Shown here: piece after piece, positions 33,247 to 44,994 of the stretch | Layout of the letters: every line of letters starts with the position of its first letter | How positions within the stretch are numbered: position 1 is the stretch's first letter | Notes under the pieces: generated by a model | Seen by the model: the letters and a program-made list of their open reading frames with translations, nothing else | Database searches by the model: none | What the model was told of the DNA's origin: nothing | Translations under genes and position numbers: made by a program | Assembly: GCA_964017185.1 (NCBI GenBank) | Contig: OZ024871.1 | Location: 7,060,214 to 7,124,213 of the forward strand | Length of the DNA stretch: 64,000 nucleotides | Direction: 5' to 3' | DNA from: Rugalucina vietnamica | Taxonomy: Eukaryota; Mollusca; Bivalvia; Lucinida; Lucinidae

Positions 33247-36200
33247 AAAATCAAAGTTACGGAGGTCAGTGAGCTTCGTTCTGGACGTCACGACCTTAAA
33301 ATCTAAAGCGTGGATGAGGAGTCTTTTGTTTTTGTTTATATCAGAGGCAAATACTGTCTGGAACCTTGTTGATTGACATCTTGGAGCGAATAGAACGGGG
33401 TTTCGATAAAATCTGTTCTTGTATGGGATCTAGTACTTAAGATTTAGATTATTTTCTGGAACGAAGAAGCCATCGGCTGAGACACAATCAGGGTTGCCTT
33501 TTATGTTGCACTTGAGGCAAAAAAGTAACCTCTTTGTATTTTCATTTTTCTTGGTTTATAATAACGTATGACCTATCAGGTTTATATTCCAGAAGTAATT
33601 CTTTTGGCTCTCGCGTTTTTCAAATTTTACCATAGTGGGTAATGGGAATAGTTCTGAAAAGGAGCTTCAAACCAGTGTTTTGGGCTGCTTAAATAAGATC
33701 ATATGCAGCGTAGATAAGTCATTGTTCCATGCTGCAGTTAATTTAATACAAAGTAACATGTGTGGTTGCATATGAAAAATTGAAGGAAACCTTGAATGCA
33801 ACACACATTTTATTTCTAGGGTGTCTCTTAACATGGGGCTACGGACTCTACAGGCCATAGGAAAAATTAATTGTGCTATATCTTCTGTCCATAATAATTT
33901 CTGGAGATATCATTTTGATGGGTTGTACTAGACCACAGTCTGAAAAACAGTCAGGCCATATCATCTCATTTAATCGGAACCTGATCTTTTCATCTCATTT
34001 CAAACCTAGGGGCTACGGACTCTACATAAAAAATGACTATTTTTTGAAAATCATTGCTCTTCTCTGAGAAGTTAATTTCAATTTTTGTTGATTCTAATCT
34101 GTCATTTGGCTTCATCAAGAAAGACTAAACACAAAATAAAACTATTTAAAGCATTTGTCTAATTATTTCAGCATGTGAACTGTAGACACCAAGAAAATCT
34201 TAAAAATACTACAAATGAACAGTTTAACTTCATTCTCCATATTTTCATTACTTTTAGTCCAAATTCAAAGCCGTAAAAAGTATATTACAGGGGACATATG
34301 TCTCCTTAGTTCTAGAGCCATATCCAACATATTTCATTCATGAACATTAAAGCAAACATGCTTACAAAACACCCAAAATAAAAGTGCAACATCATAGCAT
34401 GTGAAAAACAGTGTTTTTTAAGCATATAATCTCTCACTGACGCAAAATATTGTACACAATATGGTATCATTATATATCGCCAGAAAGCTTATCATCTCAG
34501 TGTTATAATAGAATAAAAACATTAGGTATTGGATAATATCACACTGAATTACAGATGCATAACATGACCAAGGTAGTAAAGGCAACCCTGATTGTGTCTC
34601 AGCCGCATACAAATTCGCAAATATCACAGATTCGTGCGGTGAAACAGATACGCTCCAAACTGATGTGTGTCATAAACACCGGAAAGTTCTGTCAAACCGG
34701 TGTGCTGTCAGAAGTCCTAAATGGCTTTTCAACAGGAAATGTAGAGGTTATTTAGCTGAAGCTAAATAATTTCAATCATTTCTGGTAAAATACATAATAG
34801 CTTTATGCAATGTTTTTGTGTATCTGCACCAACAACATACTTCACATTTCATGTGCAATCGCAACTCATTACATATTAGCAGGCTCCATGCAAATACAAT
34901 TAACAACTGCATTAACGTCATATATGAGCAATTTCATACAAATTGTTCTCAGTACCATGAGGTAGGTTATGTTGTTGAACTTTCTTGTTGGATTGAGTTG
35001 TTATTGCGTATTATACGCTCGTGTTTGCGCCTCCTCGCGCGAATCTATGACAAACTGAATTCGCAGCAGGTCATTCGGCTTTGGAGAAAACAAAACGTTC
35101 ATGTTTGTCGCGATCTCTACAGGCACATTCACGCCATGTTAGTTTTGTAGTATATTAACTGAACCTAGCAACCTCAGTTCATTTCCAATGTTAATCTCAA
35201 TTTCTCGGATTATTCTATTGACTCCTGTATTTATTAATATTTGCCAATACAGAAAAATCATATTACAGCCTTTGTTTTCACAATAAATCATTGTTTTATA
35301 ACAATGAACTGTACTAGGTCGCATTAAGAGCCTACGTGATTGTGGCACATTATGTACTGAACAAAAGAGAAAACGCAACACATGTATTTTAACTTGAATT
35401 TCCGTCTCGCATTTCATTTTCTTTCAAAACTTTTCATAACACATATTTTCATTCGTTGACTTTAACTTGCACTTTAAATGATTTCATAACACATATTTTC
35501 ATTCGTTGACTTTAACTTGCACTTTAAATGATTTTTGAAAGGAAACAGGGACGTTCTCATGCATTTTACCTGGTAAGGGGTGAGAAACAAAATGACCATG
35601 TCATTTCTGTTGAGCGGGAAACCGAGCTCGACAAATTGAATGATATTCTTATTTGTGACTAAATCGTTTGCAAAATCGTTCACAAAATCATGTCACATTA
35701 AAAATGTGAGAGAGACCCTTTCCCGTTAACCATATTTTTGCACATGTATATGTTACTATATTTACCCGAACATTTCTAGAATGATTGCTAGCTACAGCTG
35801 TAGACCTGGAATATTTGCCAGACTGTTGACACGTTTTGTTGACAGATATCAACACAGATGTCAATGTTTTCTCTATATTAAAAACGGTAATCGGCGTCCC
35901 GGTAATTATTAAAAGTGATTTATCTTCTTAGTACATCTTTTTATTGTCTACCTCTCTTTTATTCTCGTTGCCTTTGGTTTTGGTTAAGACTACAAAAATG
36001 TTTTGTGATGTATTTTCTTTCTGGTACGGCAGTGCTTTCCTGTCGGCCCGGATAAGGAATACTGGATTTGTGTATTGAGTTGCGAAATTACTCATTTTGG
36101 CACAGGAAAACTGAACCGTTTCAGTGCGGCAATTCGGTCACTTGCAGCTTTACAGAGATGATCCATATGTACATATGATTACCCACAAATTCACTATCAT

Positions 36201-36763
36201 GGGAATCTTGCGATCCGATTTTCGCTGGAAATGCAAAATGCTTTTGAATTAACGTTAACAGATAGTTTGCAGATTCTAGACTGACCAACAGTCTTCTCAC
36301 CTGAGACAAAAAGTCATTTACCTTCATAATGCTCTATGTACATCCTCTAACTGTCTGTAGCGATAGCTGATTAAGAAAAACACAAGTCAATTGAGCGTAA
36401 TTAAGTCGGCATACCATGTTTTGCGAGGGCGAATAAACCTCAAATCAAACATCACAATTCAACCACCTGTGTAGCAAATATCCTCCTATGTTTACTATGC
36501 CTATTTTCAGACTCCTAGCGGTATAATCCCTCAAATTCCGATATCCGAAATGTCAAATATAACTTTACGCAAATGTTTAAAATCCCGAGAGACAAGTTTT
36601 CTCACGACTCTGCTAAATTAAGTACAATCAATATACATATAGTTCCAATGATTACTGGCAGTCTGTGATTCCAGAGAATCAGTATCAGACATTTCATTCT
36701 GGACATGGATACGACTACTTGTCTCTGACCGATGATTGGGATAAGACTTTTGATGGTAAATAT
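33247..36763. other. 3.5-kb stretch without a recognised gene
   Basis: Several ORFs of 62-110 codons have no motif and no coding character. Small repeats seen: GGGGCTACGGACTCTAC at about 33835 and 34009 (174 bp apart) and a perfect 50-bp tandem duplication at 35432-35531. Exons of unknown genes cannot be excluded. Confidence 0.45.
35432..35531. repeat. Perfect 50-bp tandem duplication
   Basis: Two identical units, 35432-35481 and 35482-35531, each starting TTTCATAACACATATTTTC. Identity implies a recent slippage or replication event. Confidence 0.95.
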
Positions 36764-36998
36764 GAGCCTGTGCGTGAGAAAACCAACAATTTGGGTTTCT
36801 GACCAGGTCCGACACAAACCGGGCTGTACAAGCACAGAAGATGGCTAGAGGCTTGAAATTTTGGATTTAAGAAGAAGAGGGACTGTACTATCCGTGTAGC
36901 GAAAACAAAGGCGCTGATCAGCTTCGCGGTTACCGCGAAGCTGATCTGCGTCTTTGTTTTCGCATAGGCAGATTGTTGGTTTTCTCACGCACAGGCTC
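36764..36998. mobile_element. MITE P copy 2 (inverted)
   Basis: GAGCCTGTGCGTGAGAAAAC to CACGCACAGGCTC, with the central palindrome at about 36898-36965. It is flanked by ATAT on both sides, a likely 4-bp target duplication. Confidence 0.88.
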
Positions 36999-37149
36999 AT
37001 ATGATATATTCATTTAAATAAGAGCCAAAATTCAAAAGAATGTCAAAATAATTTTTCTACAATTATTGTGCCAATGCGGTTTAATTCCTCATCTGTTTTA
37101 CAGAAATTTGCTCATGCAATAAGCAGCTGTAAAAAATTAAACTTTCATT

Positions 37150-37185
<36 letters not shown>

Positions 37186-37804
37186 CACTCAAGACATTGA
37201 TTGGAGGTACAATTTAGAACCCCCTCGGTACCCACAACCCCCTCGGAACCCACAACCTATCAGTACATTTGAAAAAAAAAACTGTATACCCCTGCAGACC
37301 CCAGCTTACGGTAAAAGTGGGATATATCGGGATATATATTATTTCATGGGCTGTTATCCTGATAATCAAAGAAATAAAAAAAAAAGAATCACTGGGGCTG
37401 CCAAAGTTTGATGGAAAGTATTTGAAATGGTCGATCATTCTTTAATTGTTGCTGATAAACTGTCGACAAAGTTGTATAATTGGGAAAGTTTCTGGTTATT
37501 AGCATTTTCTATAAAAAAAAAAAAAGCTTATTTTGTAAATTGCCTCCGTGGATTGTGTCGCATACTGCCATTTGGCAATTATATTAACGACAAAGCACAT
37601 CCGCATGACTTAACCAACTGTACGAGAAAATTGTGCGTATCGCCACTCTTCTGATCGTGCCGCATTTCTCCGTCCTAGTGTACCTTAAACATTGTCCGCG
37701 TTGACCAGACCCTGATCACACACGCTATGTTCTGCTGGTCACATCATGCGGATACTATATGACAGAATGTCTGATATTAGCTGCGCATATTGAAAATTTG
37801 ATTT
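36999..37804. other. Stretch with poly-T and diverged repeat
   Basis: A T run spans about 37150-37186. The following 37200-37350 contains TATACCCCTGCAGACCCC and may be a very diverged member of MITE family Q. No gene is supported. Confidence 0.35.
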
Positions 37805-38014
37805 GAGCTGCCTCGTGGGAAAACGAACAATGTGGTTTCCGTACAGGTCCGACACAAACCGGCCTGTACAAGCACAGAAAAGAGCTAGAAGCCTGAAATT
37901 TCGGTTTTAAGTAGAAGAGGAATTGCACTATCCGTGTAGCGAAAACAAAGGCGCTGATCAGCTTCGCCTTTGTTTTCGCCTATGCAGATTGTTGGTTTTC
38001 CCATGGGGCGGCTC
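37805..38014. mobile_element. MITE P copy 3 (inverted, hairpin half deleted)
   Basis: The central palindrome is reduced: GCTGATCAGCTTCGCC runs straight into TTTGTTTTCGCC, so one hairpin arm is partly deleted. Terminal repeats are intact. Confidence 0.85.
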
Positions 38015-38156
38015 ATTTATATGCTAATCACCGATGCCAACCAATTGCGCAAGTAGAGCCAAATGTCTAATTCATCAACATGCTAGAGACGGTTCTGAAT
38101 GGCTGAAGAATGGGAATGGGGACCGACCTAGAACGTCGAGCTCCGTTCTTGTTCTC

Positions 38157-38705
38157 TGTCTACACTGTCATGTACGTGATATCGTGTAGATTTTTTGGCA
38201 CTAGTGTAGATTATACCAAGATGGCGGCGACAGAAAGTGGGAGATCGTAAGTAGCCTTTCATATGTAAAAAAATCCGGACATTTTAAATGCTAGTGACTC
38301 GTCTGAGACACTCCCACGCTCGGAATTAATTAAATTTTACGATTTTGCTATTGCTTTTACACAGGCTGATCACATTAGTAAGTATTTGGTCGAGAAGTGT
38401 GGGTGAATTGCCGATTTTGTAATCCAAGCGCAGATCGTCAAGGTTTTCAAGACATTTTGTCTTTTAAAAAGCAAATACCATCAATTCTCTTCAAAATACT
38501 ATTAGCCTAGTCTCTGAAACACCATCCCTAACCCTGATAGCCCACAGAAACTGCCATGGAAGGAAAAACCTGAGTTTGAAATTTTCACTCGGGCAACTGT
38601 GTAGAGACCAATGTATTTTTGTCAGCAACCGTGTAGACACAGGTGGATTTTGGGAAATTTGTAACCGTGTAGAAACAGGTTTTGGAAACCGTGTAGACAC
38701 GGTTT
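38157..38705 (+). mobile_element. Element family S, copy 1 (~550 bp)
   Basis: It begins GTCTACACTGTCATG and ends AACCGTGTAGACACGG. An inverted copy lies at 41930-42474. The 3' part holds several GTGTAGACAC motifs. It carries an exon-like start: ACCAAGATGGCGGCG (ATG 38221), a GTAAGT donor-like site at 38247, and TTTTACACAG at about 38355-38364. Confidence 0.75.
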
Positions 38706-39033
38706 TTAGTCTTTTAAGCTACCCATTATATTTGGACGGACTCGAAGAATGCATAACATAGTAATAAATTACAGCCATTAGCATGCTAAATTTGTGACAA
38801 ATTTAATATTTGTCATATAATCTTTGTTGTTGTTTTTTTCTTTCATAGAACACGTTTCAGATGTATAAAGCTGTAGGTCTATATCCAAATTCAAAGTATA
38901 GTTTCCCGTCACACATGACGTGATATAGTTTCCTGTCACACGTGACCTGAGTGACGTTGGCGGATACTTCCGATGGATCATAGTATCGTCAGTTTTTTTT
39001 TTTATTTTATTTATTTTTTTTTTATTTTATACT

Positions 39034-39441
39034 ATGCTAACAAAATCTGATTTCAACGAATCAAAAACACCTGCAAAGGTCACCCGATGTAATGAGCCCA
39101 GGTGTGGGCTATGTGAACACATAGTTGAAGGATCAAGCATAACTTTAGGGAACAAAACATTTCATGTAAAGGAAAACATGGACTGTACAGTGCAAAACGT
39201 CCTTTATGTTTTAATCTGCAACGGTTGTCATGAATTTTACATCGGACAGACGGGGGACAAACTACGAAATAGACGGACTGTTCACGACCAGCAAATAAGA
39301 GACCCATCCACAAGACAACTACCTGTCTCTGCTCATTTAGACCGTTGCTGTGTTACTAATCCTAAATATTCTATTTTTCCTTTCTTTAAATTTCATGTCA
39401 ATGATGTTTCAGCTAGGTTATCGAAAGAAAAATATTTTTGA
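39034..39441 (+). pseudogene. Penelope-like GIY-YIG endonuclease fragment
   Basis: The 135-codon frame includes a cysteine cluster (CNEPRCGLCEH, residues about 19-29), then the GIY-like VLYVLICNGC (about 57-66), the YIG-like FYIGQTGDKLRNRR (about 69-82) with the conserved Arg, and VHDQQIRDPSTR. This is the EN domain found C-terminal to the RT in Penelope-like elements, where it nicks the target DNA. It begins directly after a T-rich tract, so the RT has been lost. The ATG at 39034 is simply the first in frame. TGA ends the frame at 39439. Confidence 0.85.
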
Positions 39442-39554
39442 ATATATTCAGCCCTAAACTTAACAAAACTTGATGATATCACGAACGTTGCGACGTTTAA
39501 CGTCGCGTTACTATATGTAAACGTTACTTACGTTGCTATGTTACTATGTTAAAT

Positions 39555-39586
39555 CCGCCTGATGAGTATAACGAAACCGGTCGCGG
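39555..39586 (+). ncRNA. Compact hammerhead ribozyme motif
   Basis: Stem I strand CCGC (39555-39558) pairs with GCGG (39583-39586). Between them lie the core CTGATGA (39559-39565), a tiny stem II (GTATAAC, 39566-39572), CGAAAC, and the palindromic helix III ACCGGT ending in the GTC cleavage triplet (predicted cut after C39582). Such minimal hammerheads with a palindromic helix III are known from Penelope-like elements, where they are thought to act as dimers. It lies 114 bp after the endonuclease stop on the same strand. Confidence 0.75.
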
Positions 39587-39619
39587 TAATAAAATAACGT
39601 AAAAATCCAGATGTCATTA

Positions 39620-39817
<198 letters not shown>

Positions 39818-39999
39818 CTTTTTATATATATAATCTTTGTTGTTTTTTCTTTCTTTCATGGAACACGTTTCAGATGTATAAAGCTGTAGGTCTATATCCA
39901 AATTCAAAGTATAGTTCCCCGTCACACATGACGTGATATAGTTTCCTGTCACACGTGACCTGACGTTGGCGGATACTTCCGATGGATCATAGTATCGTC

Positions 40000-40000
<1 letters not shown>

Positions 40001-40057
<57 letters not shown>
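40001..40057. repeat. Poly-T tract
   Basis: About 56 consecutive T. Confidence 0.98.
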
Positions 40058-40059
<2 letters not shown>

Positions 40060-40065
40060 CGCATC

Positions 40066-40104
40066 ACCCCTGGAAAAAGATGGCTGTGCCATCGAAACGT
40101 CGGG
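40066..40104 (+). ncRNA. Degenerate hammerhead-like motif
   Basis: CCC/GGG flanks (stem I), ATGGC-TGTG-CCAT (stem II) and CGAAACGTCGGG (helix III with the GTC cleavage site) are present, but the CTGATGA core is altered to CTGGAAAAAG. It is probably a decayed ribozyme of a second Penelope-like copy. Confidence 0.4.
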
Positions 40105-40319
40105 AAGGAAAATGTGATAATCAAAGAAGACTTGTTCTTTTTGAATGTTACTACTACTGCTAACACTACAACAACAACTACTACTACTACTACTAAAATA
40201 ATTTGTCTTCTCCGTACTTATATCAATGTATCAAACGCACTCATCATTTAGTGCCCCCCCTCTCTCCCTCTCATGGGTGGGCGATGAAACTATCCCATAT
40301 GTGGCGAGGGCACAAATTC

Positions 40320-40501
<182 letters not shown>

Positions 40502-40595
40502 CATGATTACAATTACAATTACAATAATTTATTGTTTCATCTCAAAGCAACATATGAGACATTAACAATATCAAATTACAACTATATCTCATTAT

Positions 40596-40596
<1 letters not shown>

Positions 40597-40686
<90 letters not shown>
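40597..40686. repeat. (CA)n(GA)n microsatellite
   Basis: Seven CA units then about 38 GA units. Confidence 0.98.
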
Positions 40687-40688
<2 letters not shown>

Positions 40689-40799
40689 ATTTCTTAAGTG
40701 TTATTTGTCATATTTGCCGTATAAAAGAACCTGGCAACAGCTTTCACAATTGGGCCATCGGAATTCAAAAGGTAATTGAATTGATCACAATCTTTTAAC

Positions 40800-40990
40800 T
40801 CTTTGAATCTTGGGCATGACTCGTCTACGTCATGATGAAGGAGAATATCGAGGCTCCAGAAACAGCTCCTTGTGTAGAACTTGTCCCGTCCTAGTCCTAA
40901 TCCGAAAATCCGAGTGCAAAGCAGGGATTGAACCCGGTACCTCTCAATCTCGGAGCGGATACTCTATCTACTGAGCTACCGAGGCCGGTT
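40800..40990 (-). mobile_element. tRNA-derived SINE (minus)
   Basis: The minus strand begins CCTCGGTAGCTCAGTAGATA then GAGTATCCGCTCCGAGA, an A box, and GGTTCAATCCC, a B box. A ~110-bp non-tRNA tail follows (GGATTAGGACTAGGACGGGA). The acceptor stem does not pair, so it is not a functional tRNA. Confidence 0.7.
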
Positions 40991-41212
40991 TGAGATGTAT
41001 GTATTATAGTTCATACCAAAGGTTAAGATGGCATTGTGCAATATTTCTCATATATGCTATGGGTTACATAGGTACTGATATTCTGACTTGAAAATGGTTT
41101 GGACGTATTACCATGTAAATTTTAATAGGCTTAAGTATCGAAACTAATAATTTAATAGATGATGATTAATCATCACTAGCCAAATGTAATGGGCAGTTTA
41201 AATGAAGAGGTA

Positions 41213-41650
41213 CAAGTAGGCAAAGATCAGGAAAAGACGCAATCAGAAAAAGATTCCCACTCCAAAAACCGAGGTGGGAAAAAAACCAAACTAACAATCA
41301 GGTACTTATACAATGAAAACATATCGTAAGCCGAATGAGCAGCTATTTTCCCAATAGGTGACCACTCAGTTACCTAAACTTAACTAAAAATATGAAAACA
41401 CACACAAGGCACCAGCAGCACAAAAATTTTAAACACCAAGACATAAAACAAAAGAACCACCACAGAAGTATCGCCTTGGAACGATCAGTAACACAAAGTT
41501 ACTGGCGGGCTTAAACCGGTTTTACATGGCCATAACCTCACCCTCAGCTTCTGCAGTGGTTCATAACATTTAGTTAGTTCTTCGGTCCTCGTGGTGAATC
41601 TCTAACTAGTCAATGAATCATCAAGAACAAACACATAAATCACGATAAAC
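41213..41650 (-). repeat. Dispersed repeat family R, inverted copy
   Basis: GGCAAAGATCAGGAAAAG, TCCCACTCCAAAAACCGAGG, GGCGGGCTTAAACCGG and CCTCACCCTCAGCTTCTGCA are the reverse complement of 28225-28600. Confidence 0.8.
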
Positions 41651-41929
41651 ATCCTGATGAATCAAAATCCAGGACTCACAGATTGAGTAAGCTGTCCGAC
41701 GATGGAGATCCCTGGGCGCCCAATAACTTACTTACTCCAGAGCAAAAGAAAAACACCAGTTGGACCCCGGTGGGCCAAGCAACAGACAAGAAGCTCCGGC
41801 CCCAACCAACTAAAATGAATAGCTTTAAGTCGGGGCCATCATAGAGTCTGACGCCCGACCCACCGGCGTGCAATTAAAGGCAGCAGCATAGTTATCAACC
41901 ATGATTGGGTTAAAAACTAAACGAGTTTA

Positions 41930-42474
41930 AATGAGTCAAACCGTGTCTACACGGTTTCCAAAATCTGTGTCTACACAGTTACAAATTTCTCAAAATCCAT
42001 CTGTGTCTACACGGTTGCTGACAAAAACACACTGGTCTCTACACAGTTGCCCGAGTGAAAATTTCAAACTCTGGTATTTTCTTCCACGACAGTTTCTGTG
42101 GGCTATCAGGGCTGGGGACTGGGCTAATAGTATTTCGAAGAGAATGGTCGATATTTGCTAATTCAAAGACAAAATATCTCAAAAACCATGCTGATCTCCG
42201 CTTTGATTACAAAATCGGCAATTCACCCACGCATCTAGGCCAAATACTTGCTAAAGTGATCAGACTGCGTAAAGGCAATAACAAAATTGTAAAATCTAAT
42301 TTATTCTGAGCATGGGGGTGTCTCAGACTGGTCACTGGCATGTAAAATGCCTGGTATTTTAACAAATGAAAGGCTACTTACAATCTCCCAGTTTTTCTGG
42401 CCGCCATCTTGGTATGATCTACACTAGTGCCAAAAAAATCTACACGATATCACGTACATGACAGTGGTCTAGAC
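41930..42474 (-). mobile_element. Element family S, copy 2 (inverted)
   Basis: This is the reverse complement of 38157-38705. The exon-like ATG start is kept (ATG at 42407 on the minus strand) with the same GTAAGT site; the peptide after ATGGCGGC differs through small changes. The terminal GTCTACAC is degraded to GTCTAGAC. Confidence 0.75.
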
Positions 42475-42831
42475 GGTACATTTTCTCGGCTTGCAAATGA
42501 GCCGCATCATTCAGCTTTATGATAGTGATTTATTACTCTAGCTAGGCCTAGCAATTAGTGGACAATCCATTTCATTATTAGCAACGTTGTAATGTTACAG
42601 CATTCAATTCCCATATTGTTGCAGCATTTGCTTTGTTTCCAGGTTTCCGTTTAATATTTCTTGCAGCATGTAAATAGATTATCTAGGGAAATTGCAGAAA
42701 TCATCATTCAACGCTTTTCATTTAAATTTAATACATGTCTACAATTTTTCAATATACCTATAAAATGTATCTCGTAGCAACAAATCGACACCGCAGCTGG
42801 CGCCTCCGACATAGAGCTACGGCAGAGAAAT

Positions 42832-43065
42832 GAGCCGCCTCATGGGAAAACCGACAATCTGCATATGCGAAAACAAAGGCGCAGATCAGCTTCGCAGTAA
42901 CTGCGAAGCTGATCAGCGCCTTTGTTTTCGCTACACGGATAGTACAATACCTCTTCTTTCTAAATCCAAAATTTCCACCCTCTAGCTATCTTCTGTGCTT
43001 GTACAGCTCTGTTTGTGTCGGACCTGTTCGGGAGCCACATTGTTGGTTTTCCCACGAGACAGCTC
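42832..43065. mobile_element. MITE P copy 4
   Basis: GAGCCGCCTCATGGGAAAAC to CCCACGAGACAGCTC, with a complete central palindrome. Confidence 0.9.
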
Positions 43066-43192
43066 AAATAGTATTTCTAGCCAGTAAACAAGGCTAGCCA
43101 TTATTTTTTCCTACATGTACTTTATCACAGCGTAGTAGCTTTTAATCAAAATGCTTGAAAACAAACGAAACACTAAAGTACCAATGCCAATG

Positions 43193-43427
43193 GAGCCGCA
43201 TCGTGAGAAAACCGGATTTTTGCCTAGGCGAAAACAAAGGCGCAGATCAGCTTCGCGGTAACCGCGAAGCTGATCAGCGCCTTTGTTTTCGCTACTCGGA
43301 TAGTGCAATTCCTCCTCTACTTAATTCCAAAATTTCAAGCTTCTAGCTCTTTTCTGAGCTTGTACAGGCCGGTTTGTGTCGGACCTGGTCGGAAACCCCG
43401 AAGACCGGTTTTCTTGCGTCGCGGCTC
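43193..43427. mobile_element. MITE P copy 5, with CAATG target duplication
   Basis: Flanked by CAATG at 43188-43192 and 43428-43432, a clean 5-bp target duplication that fixes the family ends as GAGCC...GGCTC. The ORFs through it on both strands (ENKGADQLRG type) are MITE-derived. Confidence 0.92.
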
Positions 43428-43432
43428 CAATG

Positions 43433-43837
43433 GTCGAGAGCTGTTGCGAATTCTTGTAAAGTATCATCGTTTCAGTCCATCTCTTTAACGAAGTGCTTAT
43501 TAAGTGAAAGCTTAAACATATAAGAATAATTCGTCATTATTTTGCTACCAGGATTAGACACTAACTAGACAGTGTGTGCTCAACTTCAGAGACTAACTCA
43601 AACCTGGCTCAGATCAATTGCACAGACTGAACAGTGAGTCTGTGGGGTACTTGTAAACTGTTCAGCCAATTTTCTGAAGTGGAATGAACTCGAGTTATGG
43701 AAATTAGGTGCGTGCCTGGAATTCAATTATTACTGGAAATCTAACTGTAAATATTGATAAAGGTAAATGTAGAAATATTGATATTATAAAAGCGTTTGCT
43801 TAATCTGCGGATATATGTTTACACAGGTATTTATACT

Positions 43838-43886
<49 letters not shown>

Positions 43887-44043
43887 GGGGAGGTGGCTCT
43901 TTAGTTGCACGTTTTAACACGCTTATTTCCTCTTAAAATGTTTAAAATTGATGTTACGGTAGATAAGTATGATAACTCATTTAGAATCAAACGTGAAACA
44001 GGGACTTAAATTTGGGCTGCGAGCTTTCACCATTACATTATGC
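43433..44043. other. Spacer with a (CT)n tract
   Basis: CT repeats at 43840-43882. No gene seen. Confidence 0.5.
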
Positions 44044-44527
44044 ATTACGAAAACATGCCCATGTGATACACAGATTTTTCTTAAGTTGTAAAAATTGAAA
44101 ATTTTCACTAGAAAACTTCTGATATTTTTCTTATTTTTGCTCGCATGTCGCCCCGGCCTTCCATACTCATGTTTCCCTTTTCATTCTCTGGTACATGTCG
44201 TAACTAAACAAAAACGTGATAGGCCACAAAGTTTGCACTTATGATGTGGTAATTAGCAATTCACATTTACCAAAATACAATAAGCATTTAGCAAAGAGCA
44301 TTTAGCAAAGAGCAATTACACTTAGCATGTCGCCCCGGCCTTCCATACAAAACATATATTGTGGGTACACGTTAGAGCCGCCTCGGCGAGGCGGTTCTAA
44401 CGAGTATCCACAATATATGTTTTGGAGCAAAAATAAGAAAATAGGTATACCCCTCCATACCCCCGTTTTGTTATATAAAAATTGGGTATAAGGGGGTATA
44501 CATTGCACGGACATGTTTTCCTGACGA
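44044..44527. mobile_element. MITE family Q, copy 1, with internal insertion
   Basis: The family has a central hairpin (ACATATATTGTGGGTAC, GAGCCGCCTCGGCGAGGCGG, GTATCCACAATATATGT) and GGGTATAAGGGGGTATACA near one end. A ~205-bp segment (44143-44348) flanked by identical 24-bp direct repeats interrupts the left part. Confidence 0.75.
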
Positions 44528-44691
44528 CTGAGTTCAACTTAAATCAGCTCCGACTCAATCTGGAAAAAAATCATCATACTGCTGGTAAATTACATTAGGG
44601 ATGGCTGAAAAGAGTTTTTGTCATATGTCATAATCTGGATAATATTCCAATGTATTTGTACTCGTAATTACTTGTATCGACTTTCATTAAT

Positions 44692-44926
44692 GAGCCGCAT
44701 CGTGAGAAAACCGGATTTTTGCCTAGGCGAAAACAAAGGCGCAGATCAGCTTCGCGGTAACCGCGAAGCTGATCAGCGCCTTTGTTTTCGCTACTCGGAT
44801 AGTACAATTCCTCTTCTACTTAAATCCGAAAATTCAAGCTTCTAGCTCTTTTCTGAGCTTGTACAGGCCGGTTTGTGTCAGACCTGGTCGGAAACCCCGA
44901 AGACTGGTTTTCTCGCGTCGAGGCTC
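44692..44926. mobile_element. MITE P copy 6, directly upstream of the GPCR
   Basis: A complete copy ending 68 bp before the GPCR start codon, so it lies within the promoter or 5' UTR region. Confidence 0.9.
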
Positions 44927-44994
44927 ATTTTGCAGAATGAATTTCCTTCATTGGCAGAACGAAGTTAAGCTGATGCTACAGTAGAGGAAAGAAA

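Noticed and set aside
34818..35150. 110-codon ORF as a gene
   Set aside because: No motif, no coding context, and length within chance for this composition.
40915..40990. Functional tRNA gene on the minus strand
   Set aside because: A and B boxes are present but the acceptor stem does not pair and a SINE tail follows.
43155..43346. Conserved peptide ENKGADQLRG... as a real protein
   Set aside because: It recurs only where MITE P occurs and includes the hairpin.
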